Of a stretch of DNA of 49,054 nucleotides, positions 1 to 7,160 are shown one piece after another. A program made the translations under genes and the position numbers. The stretch's first letter is position 1, and each line of letters starts with the position of its first letter. The notes under the pieces were generated by a model. The model ran no database searches, was not told the origin of the DNA, and saw only the letters and a list, made by a program, of their open reading frames with translations. Origin of the DNA: Thomasclavelia sp. (lineage in GTDB: Bacteria > Bacillota_I > Bacilli_A > Erysipelotrichales > Erysipelotrichaceae); contig JAHHTG010000001.1 in assembly GCA_020024765.1 (NCBI GenBank), positions 1 to 49,054 on the forward strand, in the 5' to 3' direction.

Positions 1-732
1 ATATAAAACATATAAAAGACATGTAATTTCTAACGAACTAAAGTTTGGAAGTAATTCTTCAAAGATGAAGAAACGTCCTTTAAAGTACATATAATCAGCA
101 TTAATAGATGAATAATTAATGATATTAGCAGGAATTGATACAAGTAAACTTGCAACACACGGACAGAATAACTCATAAGCTCGCTCGATATGATCGTAAC
201 GATGCATACCAGTAACTACAATCACAAGATATGTGAATAACATGCATCCATGAAAAAAGAAAGTGTGGAAGCCTGGGAACGAAATGCACGAATAACTCGT
301 TAATCTTGAAATGGGATATAAGAAATTTAAGACAGCACCTAGCATACCGAGTGTACAAATATAGCCAAATGCAATCTTCTTGCCTAATCCTTTGCCCCAT
401 ATCACAAAAGGCAATGTATATAAGAAAATGCTGCATGGATATAGTGACAAGCTTTCAGCTAAGTCAATACCAACCGTCTTGCCAGCTGTACTATCCCAAT
501 AGATAATGGCTATTTCCAAAACTAAAAGAGTAACCCAAATCCACGTAAAAGTCCTTTTAATGTATTCACGATGCTTATTTAGGTAAATTACACCCATAAT
601 TATAATAACTAATAATACTGCCTCAAATATAAAATGTAGTGGCGTATAAAGCGTTCCTGGAATTAATGATGCATCCACTAAGAAATCTTTATGAGTAAAG
701 AAATTTTCTAAAACATATCCTAAATCTTGCAT
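1..732 (-). CDS. Multipass membrane protein, YwaF/TIGR02206-like (3' end cut off)
   Basis: The reading frame is open from an ATG at 732 to the window edge, giving 244 codons without a stop. An AAGGGGAGA ribosome site sits just upstream. The translation is strongly hydrophobic with about six membrane segments, and it carries a central SLSLYPCSIFLY stretch that resembles the conserved LPLxxCSI region of the TIGR02206/YwaF integral membrane family (usually about 220-250 residues). It is therefore probably nearly complete. The function of this family in bacteria is not established. The family assignment rests on motif resemblance only; that it is a real membrane-protein gene is much safer. It diverges from the PadR regulator on the other strand, with 157 bp between the two starts. 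Confidence 0.6.
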   Translation of the reverse strand, partial: MQDLGYVLENFFTHKDFLVDASLIPGTLYTPLHFIFEAVLLVIIIMGVIYLNKHREYIKRTFTWIWVTLLVLEIAIIYWDSTAGKTVGIDLAESLSLYPCSIFLYTLPFVIWGKGLGKKIAFGYICTLGMLGAVLNFLYPISRLTSYSCISFPGFHTFFFHGCMLFTYLVIVVTGMHRYDHIERAYELFCPCVASLLVSIPANIINYSSINADYMYFKGRFFIFEELLPNFSSLEITCLLYVLY

Positions 733-826
733 AGTCTCCCCTTATATTAGTTAGGCAATATTCTATCATAATGTTGTGTAAGATGATGGTTAGAATTAAT
801 AAAAGAGTTAAATTTTCGTTAAAGAC

Positions 827-855
827 TTGTTTTATATATCGAAGTACGATATATT
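827..855 (+). promoter_or_regulatory. Predicted sigma-A promoter of the PadR gene
   Basis: TTGTTT (827-832) and TATATT (850-855) are separated by exactly 17 bp upstream of the PadR start. The inverted repeat described next covers the spacer and the -10, so a bound repressor would block polymerase directly. Confidence 0.6.
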
Positions 856-878
856 ATATGTAACGAGGTGCGATATAT
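834..878 (+). promoter_or_regulatory. Tandem PadR operator candidates
   Basis: ATATATCG-AAGTA-CGATATAT (834-854) is a perfect inverted repeat with 8-base arms. A second copy starts 24 bp later (TAACGAGGTGCGATATAT, 861-878) and matches 15 of 18 bases. The first lies over the -10 box and the second covers the predicted transcription start and reaches the ribosome site. Two phased sites in front of a PadR gene suggest autorepression. The binding itself is inferred. Confidence 0.55.
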
Positions 879-889
879 AAGGAGGGTCT

Positions 890-1213
890 ATGGAAGAACG
901 AATTAAACGAATTTATGTGCCAATGACCGAGACTGGTTTCTACATTTTATTTTGTCTAAGACTTCCACAACATGGTTATGGTATTGCTCAAAAAGTTAAA
1001 GAAATGACAAATAATGAAGTAACTATCAGTCCTGGTACAATGTATGGAACATTGTCCAAAATGGAAAAAGATGGGTTGATTAAATTCGTTAAGGAAGAAG
1101 AAAAACGAAAATTATATATCATAACAGATTTAGGGAATGAAATATTGAATCTGGAAATTAAACGCATCGAACGTTTGTATAAGAATAGTAAAGGAGAAAG
1201 CTGTCATGAGTAA
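890..1213 (+). CDS. PadR-family transcriptional regulator
   Basis: A 107-residue winged-helix protein of the short PadR class. The N-terminal part contains the family signature GYGIAQKVKEM followed by ISPGTMYGTLSKMEKDGLI (recognition helix and wing, about residues 38-70) and a KRKLYIITDLG wing strand. PadR proteins of this size usually repress their own operon and a membrane protein or exporter. The start is set by AAGGAGGG seven bases upstream. The stop overlaps the ATG of the DUF2812 gene by 8 bases, so the two are translationally coupled. Two operator-like repeats lie in its promoter. The inducer is unknown. Confidence 0.9.
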   Translation: MEERIKRIYVPMTETGFYILFCLRLPQHGYGIAQKVKEMTNNEVTISPGTMYGTLSKMEKDGLIKFVKEEEKRKLYIITDLGNEILNLEIKRIERLYKNSKGESCHE

Positions 1214-1742
1214 GATTAAATTTGCATATTTTACAATTGCTGATTATGAAGATGAGGAAATTTAGCTACGCAAGCAACACCAAAACGGCTTAAAGTTCAA
1301 ACAATTCATCATTCCTGGTATCTATATTTTTGATGAATGTGAAAAAGAAGATGTCATCTATCGTCTTGATTATAATGAAGCTCCTAGAAATGAAGACTAT
1401 ACGAAATTATTTGAAGATTATGGTTGGGAATATCTCATGACATTTAATGGTTTTTCATATTTTAGAAAACCAAAGTCTAAAATAGAAGCTAATATTGATG
1501 GTGAAATTTTTTCAGATAATGTTACTAAAGTTGAAATGGTTGAACATATCATCAAAACAAAAATGATACCTGTTTCAATCTTATTAATTTCTTCATTAAT
1601 CATTTTAATATTTATAAGTGATTATGAGTTACTTGAACCATGGTTTAAGATTATCCATGCTTCGATTGTGCTTCTTGATGTTACACTATTAACACACTGT
1701 ACAATCAAATTGAATAAACTCAAAAATAAATACCTTAAGTAA
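1206..1742 (+). pseudogene. DUF2812 membrane protein, interrupted by TAG at codon 20
   Basis: The frame starts at ATG 1206, overlapping the PadR stop, and reads 178 residues to the stop at 1740-1742 apart from one TAG at 1263-1265. Downstream of the TAG the frame stays intact, with the DUF2812 hallmarks IYIFDECEKEDVIYRLDY, then WEYLMTFNGFSYFRKP and two C-terminal membrane segments (about residues 122-165). DUF2812 proteins normally have WL at the site of the stop, so a single TGG to TAG transition explains the lesion. DUF2812 genes commonly follow PadR genes. A shorter product could start at ATG 1437 (101 residues) but would lack the N-terminal half. A sequencing error or a very recent mutation is possible, because no other decay is visible. 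Confidence 0.75.
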
Positions 1743-1758
1743 TCAGTACACTATAAAA

Positions 1759-1790
1759 GGGCTGTTAAGAAAAAATATTCTTAACAGCCC
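1759..1790. terminator. Bidirectional intrinsic terminator
   Basis: A perfect 13-bp inverted repeat (GGGCTGTTAAGAA, loop AAAATA) lies between convergent genes, with A/T-rich flanks on both sides. It should serve both the PadR/DUF2812 unit and the leftward obgE-hemolysin III transcript. Confidence 0.85.
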
Positions 1791-1804
1791 CTTATTAAAT
1801 TTTA

Positions 1805-2455
1805 TTACATCATAAAGACAATTGCGACAAAGTGAGCAATGCTAGCTAAGGCAATAAAGATGTGCCAGACGAAATGAGCATACGGAAACTTCTTAGCATA
1901 GAAAATAGCCCCAATGGTATAGAAGATACCACCTAAGACAATTAAACCTAAAAACCAAGATGAAGAAACTCTAATAAGCGTTGGTAGGATTAAAATCGCT
2001 ATCCAACCCATCGTCATATATAGACACATCGAGAGTTTCTTGTGAGCCTTACTTGATATTGAAGTTAAAAGAATACCGGCAATGGTTGTTCCCCATTCAA
2101 TAATTAGTAAAATTAAGCCCTTCCAACCACCAATTAACTCTAAGAGAATTGGAGTATAAGTTCCAGCAATAGCTAAATAGATGGCGCAATGATCTAATTT
2201 ACGAAAAACATATTTATGATTAGAACCAAATTCCATCGCATGATAGATGCATGAACATGTAAACATCAGGAAGATGCAAATCATATAGATAGATTCGCCA
2301 ATCGCTCCTAAAGCACCACCGTTTAAATAGGCACGAATCGCCACATAAGGTAAGGTAAACAAGAATAGAACAGCCATTACACCATGGCTGACCGAGTTAC
2401 CAACCTCTTCACCAAATGATAATTTAAACATATCACGCATTGATTCATCTTTCAT
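1805..2455 (-). CDS. Hemolysin III / YqfA-type membrane protein (PAQR superfamily)
   Basis: A 216-residue protein with about seven membrane helices. It carries the family motifs: an early EVGNSVSHG histidine, CSCIYHAME, LDHCAIYLAIAGTYTP and a C-terminal HFVWHIFI. The spaced Ser/His/Asp residues form the PAQR metal site. Family members are integral membrane proteins proposed to hydrolyse amide or ester bonds, and haemolytic activity is shown for few of them. The ATG lies one base after the obgE stop, and its ribosome site (GAGGA) is inside the obgE end. It is therefore the last gene of the obgE transcript, and the 1759-1790 terminator follows. Confidence 0.9.
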   Translation of the reverse strand: MKDESMRDMFKLSFGEEVGNSVSHGVMAVLFLFTLPYVAIRAYLNGGALGAIGESIYMICIFLMFTCSCIYHAMEFGSNHKYVFRKLDHCAIYLAIAGTYTPILLELIGGWKGLILLIIEWGTTIAGILLTSISSKAHKKLSMCLYMTMGWIAILILPTLIRVSSSWFLGLIVLGGIFYTIGAIFYAKKFPYAHFVWHIFIALASIAHFVAIVFMM

Positions 2456-2456
2456 A

Positions 2457-3743
2457 TTAATCCTCGTCTACAAATTCAAAACCAAAGTCCTTAATGTATA
2501 CGTAATCACCATCTTTACAGCCTTTTTCTCTTAAGGCATCATCGACTTTCATGTTACGTAATGCACGTCCGAAATAGATAATACTGTCTTCGTTGTCGAA
2601 GTTGACGTTGCTTAATAAACGGAAGACCTTTTCACCTTCAACGCGGTAAACTCCATTACCTTCGTTATAGACAGTGAATTCGTTCTTCTTAGGTTCAAAC
2701 TTATAAACAACTTCTTCTGCTGACTTGTCTTCATCATAAATTGGGAAGGCAGGTGTCACAGCTAATAGATCCTTGATACGGTATAGAACTTGTTCTAGGC
2801 CTTCGTGGATAATTGTTGTTGTTTCAAAGATTTCGACGTCAGGGTATTTAGCCTTGAAACGTTCTAAATTAGCCGGAGCATCATCAAGATCCATCTTGTT
2901 TGCTACAACAATTTGTGGACGTTTTTCAAGGTTACCTGGATATTTTAATAATTCATTGTTGATGATTTCATAATCTTCAACTGGATCACGACCATCATTT
3001 CCACCCATGTCAATAACATGTAGAATTACGCGACATCTTTCGATGTGTTTTAAGAATTCGTGTCCTAAACCTTTACCTTCAGCCGCACCTTCAATTAAAC
3101 CCGGTAAATCCGCCATAACAAAACTTGAACCATCAGGAACTTGGACCATACCAAGTTGCGGTTTTAAAGTTGTGAATGGATAATCTCCAATTTCTGGACG
3201 AGCCTTCGATACAACTGATAGTAATGTTGATTTACCAACGCTTGGGAAACCAACTAAGCCAACATCGGCCAATAATTTTAATTCAACGATAACCTCACGT
3301 TTTTCACCCGCTTCGCCAAGTTTAGCATATTCAGGTGCACTATTAATTGAAGTTGCAAAGTGATAGTTACCAAGACCGCCCTTGCCACCTTTACAAATGA
3401 CAGCTTCTTGGCCATCTTCCTTAAGGTCGGCAATTAAATCACCGGTTTCAACATCACGGACCATAGTTCCAACAGGGACTTTAACATAAACATCCTCAGA
3501 ACTCTTACCATGCATCTTGTTGTTCTTACCTTTTTCACCATCTTTAGCAACAACTTGTTTAGTATAACGTAAATCTAATAAAGTTGATTTATTTGTGTCG
3601 GCCTTGAAAATGATTGAGCCACCTTTGCCTCCATCACCACCACCTGGACCGCCAAGTGGCACGTATTTAGCTCGTAAGAAGGAAACTAGTCCGTCACCAC
3701 CATTACCAGCTTTTAATTTGATTTTTACTTTATCTATGAACAT
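2457..3743 (-). CDS. obgE: GTPase Obg (ribosome assembly and stress)
   Basis: A 428-residue Obg GTPase. It has the glycine-rich N-terminal Obg fold (about 1-158, with GGPGGGDGGKGG), the G domain (GFPSVGKST P-loop, DLPGLIEGA switch II, NKMD) and a C-terminal OCT domain (about 350-428). Obg binds the large ribosomal subunit late in assembly and responds to (p)ppGpp. It lies directly downstream of rplU-prp-rpmA, the classic Firmicutes order. A terminator hairpin separates it from rpmA, so it is probably read by partial readthrough or from its own promoter. The ribosome site is AGAGGAA, six bases before the ATG. Confidence 0.98.
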   Translation of the reverse strand: MFIDKVKIKLKAGNGGDGLVSFLRAKYVPLGGPGGGDGGKGGSIIFKADTNKSTLLDLRYTKQVVAKDGEKGKNNKMHGKSSEDVYVKVPVGTMVRDVETGDLIADLKEDGQEAVICKGGKGGLGNYHFATSINSAPEYAKLGEAGEKREVIVELKLLADVGLVGFPSVGKSTLLSVVSKARPEIGDYPFTTLKPQLGMVQVPDGSSFVMADLPGLIEGAAEGKGLGHEFLKHIERCRVILHVIDMGGNDGRDPVEDYEIINNELLKYPGNLEKRPQIVVANKMDLDDAPANLERFKAKYPDVEIFETTTIIHEGLEQVLYRIKDLLAVTPAFPIYDEDKSAEEVVYKFEPKKNEFTVYNEGNGVYRVEGEKVFRLLSNVNFDNEDSIIYFGRALRNMKVDDALREKGCKDGDYVYIKDFGFEFVDED

Positions 3744-3760
3744 ATAATTCCTCTAAAAAT

Positions 3761-3785
3761 AAAAGCCCATACTGGATGGGCTTTT
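3761..3785 (-). terminator. Terminator/attenuator between rpmA and obgE
   Basis: AAAAGCCCAT with its exact complement around a 5-base loop, followed on the minus strand by a T-rich run. It lies in the 44-bp gap after rpmA and before the obgE start, so it would reduce obgE relative to the ribosomal proteins. Confidence 0.8.
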
Positions 3786-3787
3786 GA

Positions 3788-4072
3788 TTATGCAATTGGA
3801 TATACAGAAACTTTCTTGCCAGTTTTACCGACACGTTCAAATTTAACGATTCCATCAACAGTACAGAATAGAGTGTCATCTCCACCCTTCATTACATTTG
3901 TACCTGGATGAATTTTAGTTCCTCTTTGACGGTATAGAATAGATCCTGCTGTTGCAAACTCTCCATCTGATTTCTTTGCACCTAAGCGTTTAGAATGTGA
4001 ATCACGACCGTTCTTAGTCGAACCAACACCCTTCTTAGAAGCGAAATATTGGATATTTAAAACGAATTTCAT
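3788..4072 (-). CDS. rpmA: 50S ribosomal protein L27 with cleavable N-terminal extension
   Basis: A 94-residue L27. The start was placed at the ATG at 4072 because AAAGGAG lies seven bases before it, inside the prp stop region; a longer frame to 4093 has no ribosome site. The N-terminus MKFVLNIQYFA precedes SKKGVGSTKNGRDS. In Firmicutes this extension is removed by the Prp protease after the aromatic-Phe-Ala motif, which frees the L27 arm that reaches the peptidyl-transferase centre. The Tyr-Phe-Ala here departs slightly from the usual Phe-Phe-Ala. The prp gene immediately upstream supplies the protease. Confidence 0.97.
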   Translation of the reverse strand: MKFVLNIQYFASKKGVGSTKNGRDSHSKRLGAKKSDGEFATAGSILYRQRGTKIHPGTNVMKGGDDTLFCTVDGIVKFERVGKTGKKVSVYPIA

Positions 4073-4076
4073 TTTC

Positions 4077-4385
4077 TTATCTCCTTTCATCAATTTTTAT
4101 GTATTGACTATAAGATTCCTCAATTGTTTTCAACTGGAGAACCGCGAGTTCCAAGTAATTGTTAACCTTCTCACTGTTACCATCATTGATAATTTCAAGA
4201 TTGTTCCCGAGATCTTTAATAATTACTTGTTTGTCAACCATGTCAATGGCATTCATTAGTCCAAACATAATTGAACTAACACCTGCGCAAATTAAATCTT
4301 TGCCGTAGTCATCACTCATTGCATGTCCTTTGACATTTAAATAAGTATAATGACCATCGTTAAAGCCGTATTTAACGGAAATCAT
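4077..4385 (-). CDS. prp: Prp cysteine protease that matures L27 (YsxB)
   Basis: A 102-residue protein with the Prp catalytic pair: His21 in KGHAMSD and Cys33 in DLICAGVSS. The 12-residue spacing matches the His22/Cys34 dyad described for the Staphylococcus enzyme. It trims the L27 extension before ribosome assembly. It sits between rplU and rpmA as in other Firmicutes. Its ATG overlaps the rplU stop by one base (TAATG), and its own end holds the rpmA ribosome site, so the three genes are translationally linked. Confidence 0.95.
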   Translation of the reverse strand: MISVKYGFNDGHYTYLNVKGHAMSDDYGKDLICAGVSSIMFGLMNAIDMVDKQVIIKDLGNNLEIINDGNSEKVNNYLELAVLQLKTIEESYSQYIKIDERR

Positions 4386-4696
4386 TAAGCGTTGATTGAT
4401 TCAACAACTAACTTAGTATATGGTTGACGATGACCTTGTTTTCTTCTAGTTGAACCCTTTTTAGCCTTATATTTGAAAATTACGATTTTCTTTGCCTTGC
4501 CTTGTTTTTCAACCTTGCAAGTTACTTTCGCACCTTCAACATAAGGATGACCAAGAGTTAAACCATTGTTTTCAACAGCAACTACTTTATCAAATGTGAA
4601 TGATTCACCTTCGTTTGCTTCTAATTTTTCAACGAAAATTACTGATCCTTCTTCGACCTTAAGTTGCTTACCGCCAGTTTCGATTACTGCGTACAT
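4385..4696 (-). CDS. rplU: 50S ribosomal protein L21
   Basis: A 103-residue L21 that begins MYAVIETGGKQLKVEEG and contains KYKAKKGSTRRKQGHRQPYT, the conserved rRNA-binding end. It is first in the rplU-prp-rpmA operon, with a strong AGGAGGTG ribosome site. A 110-base 5' leader with paired segments lies upstream and probably represents the Firmicutes L21 autoregulatory leader. Confidence 0.98.
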   Translation of the reverse strand: MYAVIETGGKQLKVEEGSVIFVEKLEANEGESFTFDKVVAVENNGLTLGHPYVEGAKVTCKVEKQGKAKKIVIFKYKAKKGSTRRKQGHRQPYTKLVVESINA

Positions 4697-4699
4697 TTA

Positions 4700-4806
4700 C
4701 CTTGCACCTCCTTGTTTTTCTAAATCTTAAGACGCGCCATTGAGGTGTATTAATATAACTTAGAACCTCTTTTGAGCGGTTATAGACCCTCTAAGGGGGC
4801 TACAAC
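4700..4806 (-). ncRNA. L21 leader (ribosomal-protein autoregulatory 5' UTR)
   Basis: The predicted rplU transcript starts near 4806 and has about 110 non-coding bases. On the minus strand they include CCCTTAGAGGG and AACCGCTC...GAGGTT, each able to fold, and a GGCGCG segment followed by TCTTAAGA before the ribosome site. This layout resembles the L21 leader described in Firmicutes, in which L21 is thought to bind its own mRNA. I recognise it by position and sequence character, without a covariance search. Confidence 0.6.
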
Positions 4807-4812
4807 ACAAGA

Positions 4813-4841
4813 ATAATAGCATAGTATCCCGTTTAAATCAA
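4813..4841 (-). promoter_or_regulatory. rplU operon promoter
   Basis: TTGATT (4841-4836), a 17-bp spacer and TATTAT (4818-4813) on the minus strand. The -35 lies inside the last codons of the upstream gene. Confidence 0.75.
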
Positions 4842-6122
4842 GGATTTTAGGCTATTTATCATCATTGCAATGATTTCTTTGTCTGTCTCTTTCATACCTT
4901 CTTTAGCTAGGCGGCCAATGTTGCTAATTGTACTTTCAGCACCCTTTGCAGTTAAACCGTCACCTGCTTTAAATTCGTTATGACGTAAATACATATTGTA
5001 TCCAAGTAGGCCTGCATCAACTGCCGATTGAATCTTAGCAGCGCAACTTGGTTTAGCACCATCACACACAGTACCTGAGATAATGCCAAGACCATTCACA
5101 ACAGTATGTGCTACTGCTTCAAAACTATGTGTTTCTAAATACGCAATTCCTGCACCAGCACCAATGCCAGCACTAACTGCGCCACAATATGCACTTAAAC
5201 GACCAATCCCACTCTTTTGATGGATAGTACATAAATCGCTAACACATAATGCACGATAGATTTCTTCTTCACTATAGCCGTTATCACGACCATACACAAC
5301 AACTGGTACAGAAGAAGTAATACCTTGATTACCACTGCCTGAGACAATGATAACTGGTAATTCACACCCACTCATTCGGGCGTCACTTCCAGCAGCGGCA
5401 TAAGCCTTAGCGCGAATCATTGTATCGTTACCATAAGTCTTTAACAAAGTCTTGCCGATATTAGCTCCCCAATCATTACGGATACCTTCTTCAGCAATCG
5501 CCATATTAAAATCAATTTGTGGATCTAAGTATGGTTTTACATCATTTACATCTACGATATCAGCAAATTCCACGATGCTTTTAATATTTAAACAACTTTT
5601 ATCACAAACATCTTCTTTAACTTCTTGAACACCTGTATCTAAGATAACTTTATCATTCTTGGAAGCATAGACAATATTTGTATGATAGTTGACAATACGA
5701 GCCTTAACGATATCATTATCCTTTTTTAAAGTGATAATCATATCAAAAATATGGCCTGATTCTAATAAACCAACTTTAATTTCGTGTGTTTCAGAATATT
5801 CTTGAATTTTAGCGACATCTTCGCGACTTACTTCCGCAATTACTTCAAGTTGTTTAGCACTTACACCGGCTACAAGTCCAGCAGAAACTGCAGCACCAAT
5901 TCCCTTCATGCCACCGGTATTTGGCACAACAACACTCTTAACATTTTTTAAAAGGTTGCCACTCACATCGATCTCAACACTTTCAGGCAAATCGCCTAAA
6001 ATATCACGGGCATAACTTGCTAAATAAGCAATCGCAATTGGCTCTGTACAACCCATTGCTGGTAATAATTCTTCTTTTAAAATTCGAAGATATTGATTAT
6101 AAATCGCATCATGTCTTTCCAT
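4833..6122 (-). CDS. UPF0597/CyuA-family L-cysteine desulfidase-like protein
   Basis: A 429-residue protein of the UPF0597 family (E. coli YhaM/CyuA), related to the serine dehydratase alpha fold. Conserved stretches are PAMGCTEPIAIAY near the N-terminus, CELPVIIVSGSGNQGIT in the middle, CTIHQKSGIGRLSAYCG, and GTVCDGAKPSCAAKIQ. The retained cysteines fit an Fe-S cluster used to break L-cysteine into pyruvate, ammonia and sulfide. The substrate is inferred from the characterised relatives and could be another small amino acid. It is co-transcribed with the P1 peptidase upstream (11-bp gap, GAGGTG ribosome site), so the pair could release and then degrade amino acids. Confidence 0.85.
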   Translation of the reverse strand: MERHDAIYNQYLRILKEELLPAMGCTEPIAIAYLASYARDILGDLPESVEIDVSGNLLKNVKSVVVPNTGGMKGIGAAVSAGLVAGVSAKQLEVIAEVSREDVAKIQEYSETHEIKVGLLESGHIFDMIITLKKDNDIVKARIVNYHTNIVYASKNDKVILDTGVQEVKEDVCDKSCLNIKSIVEFADIVDVNDVKPYLDPQIDFNMAIAEEGIRNDWGANIGKTLLKTYGNDTMIRAKAYAAAGSDARMSGCELPVIIVSGSGNQGITSSVPVVVYGRDNGYSEEEIYRALCVSDLCTIHQKSGIGRLSAYCGAVSAGIGAGAGIAYLETHSFEAVAHTVVNGLGIISGTVCDGAKPSCAAKIQSAVDAGLLGYNMYLRHNEFKAGDGLTAKGAESTISNIGRLAKEGMKETDKEIIAMMINSLKSLI

Positions 6123-6133
6123 ATTTCACCTCA

Positions 6134-7093
6134 TCAACAATTACTTAAATATTCTTGATCATCAATCTTGCTAGCCTTAATTGCATCAATGATCGCAAGC
6201 TGCATCACTTTTGCAGCTAATGTCCCGATGACATTGATATCAGCCGGATGTTCGCCTACACTACAAGCGTAAATTGTATCGCCATCCGCCATTGTGCCAA
6301 CCGGGTCAATACTCCTAGCATACCCATTTCGCGCCATATTTGCAATCTTTGAAAGCTCAGCTTTATTGAATTTTGCGTTAGTCACTACTACACCTAAGGT
6401 TGTATTTGCCTTTTCGTTACTGTGATTTGGTAAATAACCTAAGGTATTTTCAAAACTTAAATAACTCTTACGTTCGTGATTTAATACACCTGCAATTTTA
6501 TTACCGTTAGTATCAAAAATATCACCAAGCGCATTAACAACGACAATAGCGCTTAAATAAATATCACCAAAATAAATTGTATAGACACCAAGACCTGCTT
6601 TTGATGCTTGTTTCATACCCAACAATTTGCCAACGGTTGCACCAACACCAGCTCCAATATTACCATGAGCATCGCTTGTACCTTTTAAAGCCTTTTCGCA
6701 AGCTTCATAGCCCATATTGGCATCAGGTCTAACATCAGCCTTGCCATAGCTTAAATCATAAATACATGAGCCTAAAACAAGTGGTACACAAGCACAATTA
6801 GTTTCAAGTCCAATAGCGTGTTTTTCTAAACATTCCATAACACCTTGTGAAGCCGCTAAACCATAAGCTGAACCACCCGCTAAGACAATCGCATTAACAG
6901 GATTATCAGCAGTTAATGGTGTTGCAAGAGGTGTCTCACGTGACGCTGGTCCACCTCCACTTATATCAACACCTACACAAGCGCCATTTTTAAAATAAAT
7001 TACAGATACCCCAGTTTTAGCTTCATCATTTGTCACGTGGTTTAAATTAAAACCATCAATCATTTCTAAACTAATCTTTTGATATAAATCCAT
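6134..7093 (-). CDS. P1-family (S58) peptidase / DmpA-NylC-like hydrolase
   Basis: A 319-residue protein of the P1/S58 family of self-cleaving N-terminal nucleophile hydrolases. It shows the family blocks VDISGGGPASRET, VLAGGSAYGLAA, GNIGAGVGATVGK and the autocleavage site EKANTTLGVVVTNA. Thr231 would become the nucleophile after cleavage at Asn230-Thr231. Known members are D-aminopeptidases, beta-aminopeptidases or nylon-oligomer hydrolases; the substrate here is unknown. There is no signal peptide, so it is cytoplasmic. An extended -10 (TGCTAAAAT) and GAGGT ribosome site precede it, making it the first gene of a two-gene unit. Confidence 0.9.
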   Translation of the reverse strand: MDLYQKISLEMIDGFNLNHVTNDEAKTGVSVIYFKNGACVGVDISGGGPASRETPLATPLTADNPVNAIVLAGGSAYGLAASQGVMECLEKHAIGLETNCACVPLVLGSCIYDLSYGKADVRPDANMGYEACEKALKGTSDAHGNIGAGVGATVGKLLGMKQASKAGLGVYTIYFGDIYLSAIVVVNALGDIFDTNGNKIAGVLNHERKSYLSFENTLGYLPNHSNEKANTTLGVVVTNAKFNKAELSKIANMARNGYARSIDPVGTMADGDTIYACSVGEHPADINVIGTLAAKVMQLAIIDAIKASKIDDQEYLSNC

Positions 7094-7138
7094 CTTGATA
7101 CCTCGTTTGTCTATATTTTAGCATTATTTAAAAGCCAA

Positions 7139-7160
7139 AAACGCCAAATTAATGGCGTTT
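7139..7160 (-). terminator. Terminator after the sulfotransferase gene
   Basis: AAACGCC and GGCGTTT around an 8-base loop, with a T-run on the minus strand. The stem overlaps the stop codon of the preceding gene. Confidence 0.75.

Noticed and set aside
1263..1265. TAG read as an amino acid in this organism
   Set aside because: Other genes use TAG as a normal stop (for example at 19791-19793 and 35774-35776), and only one internal TAG is seen.
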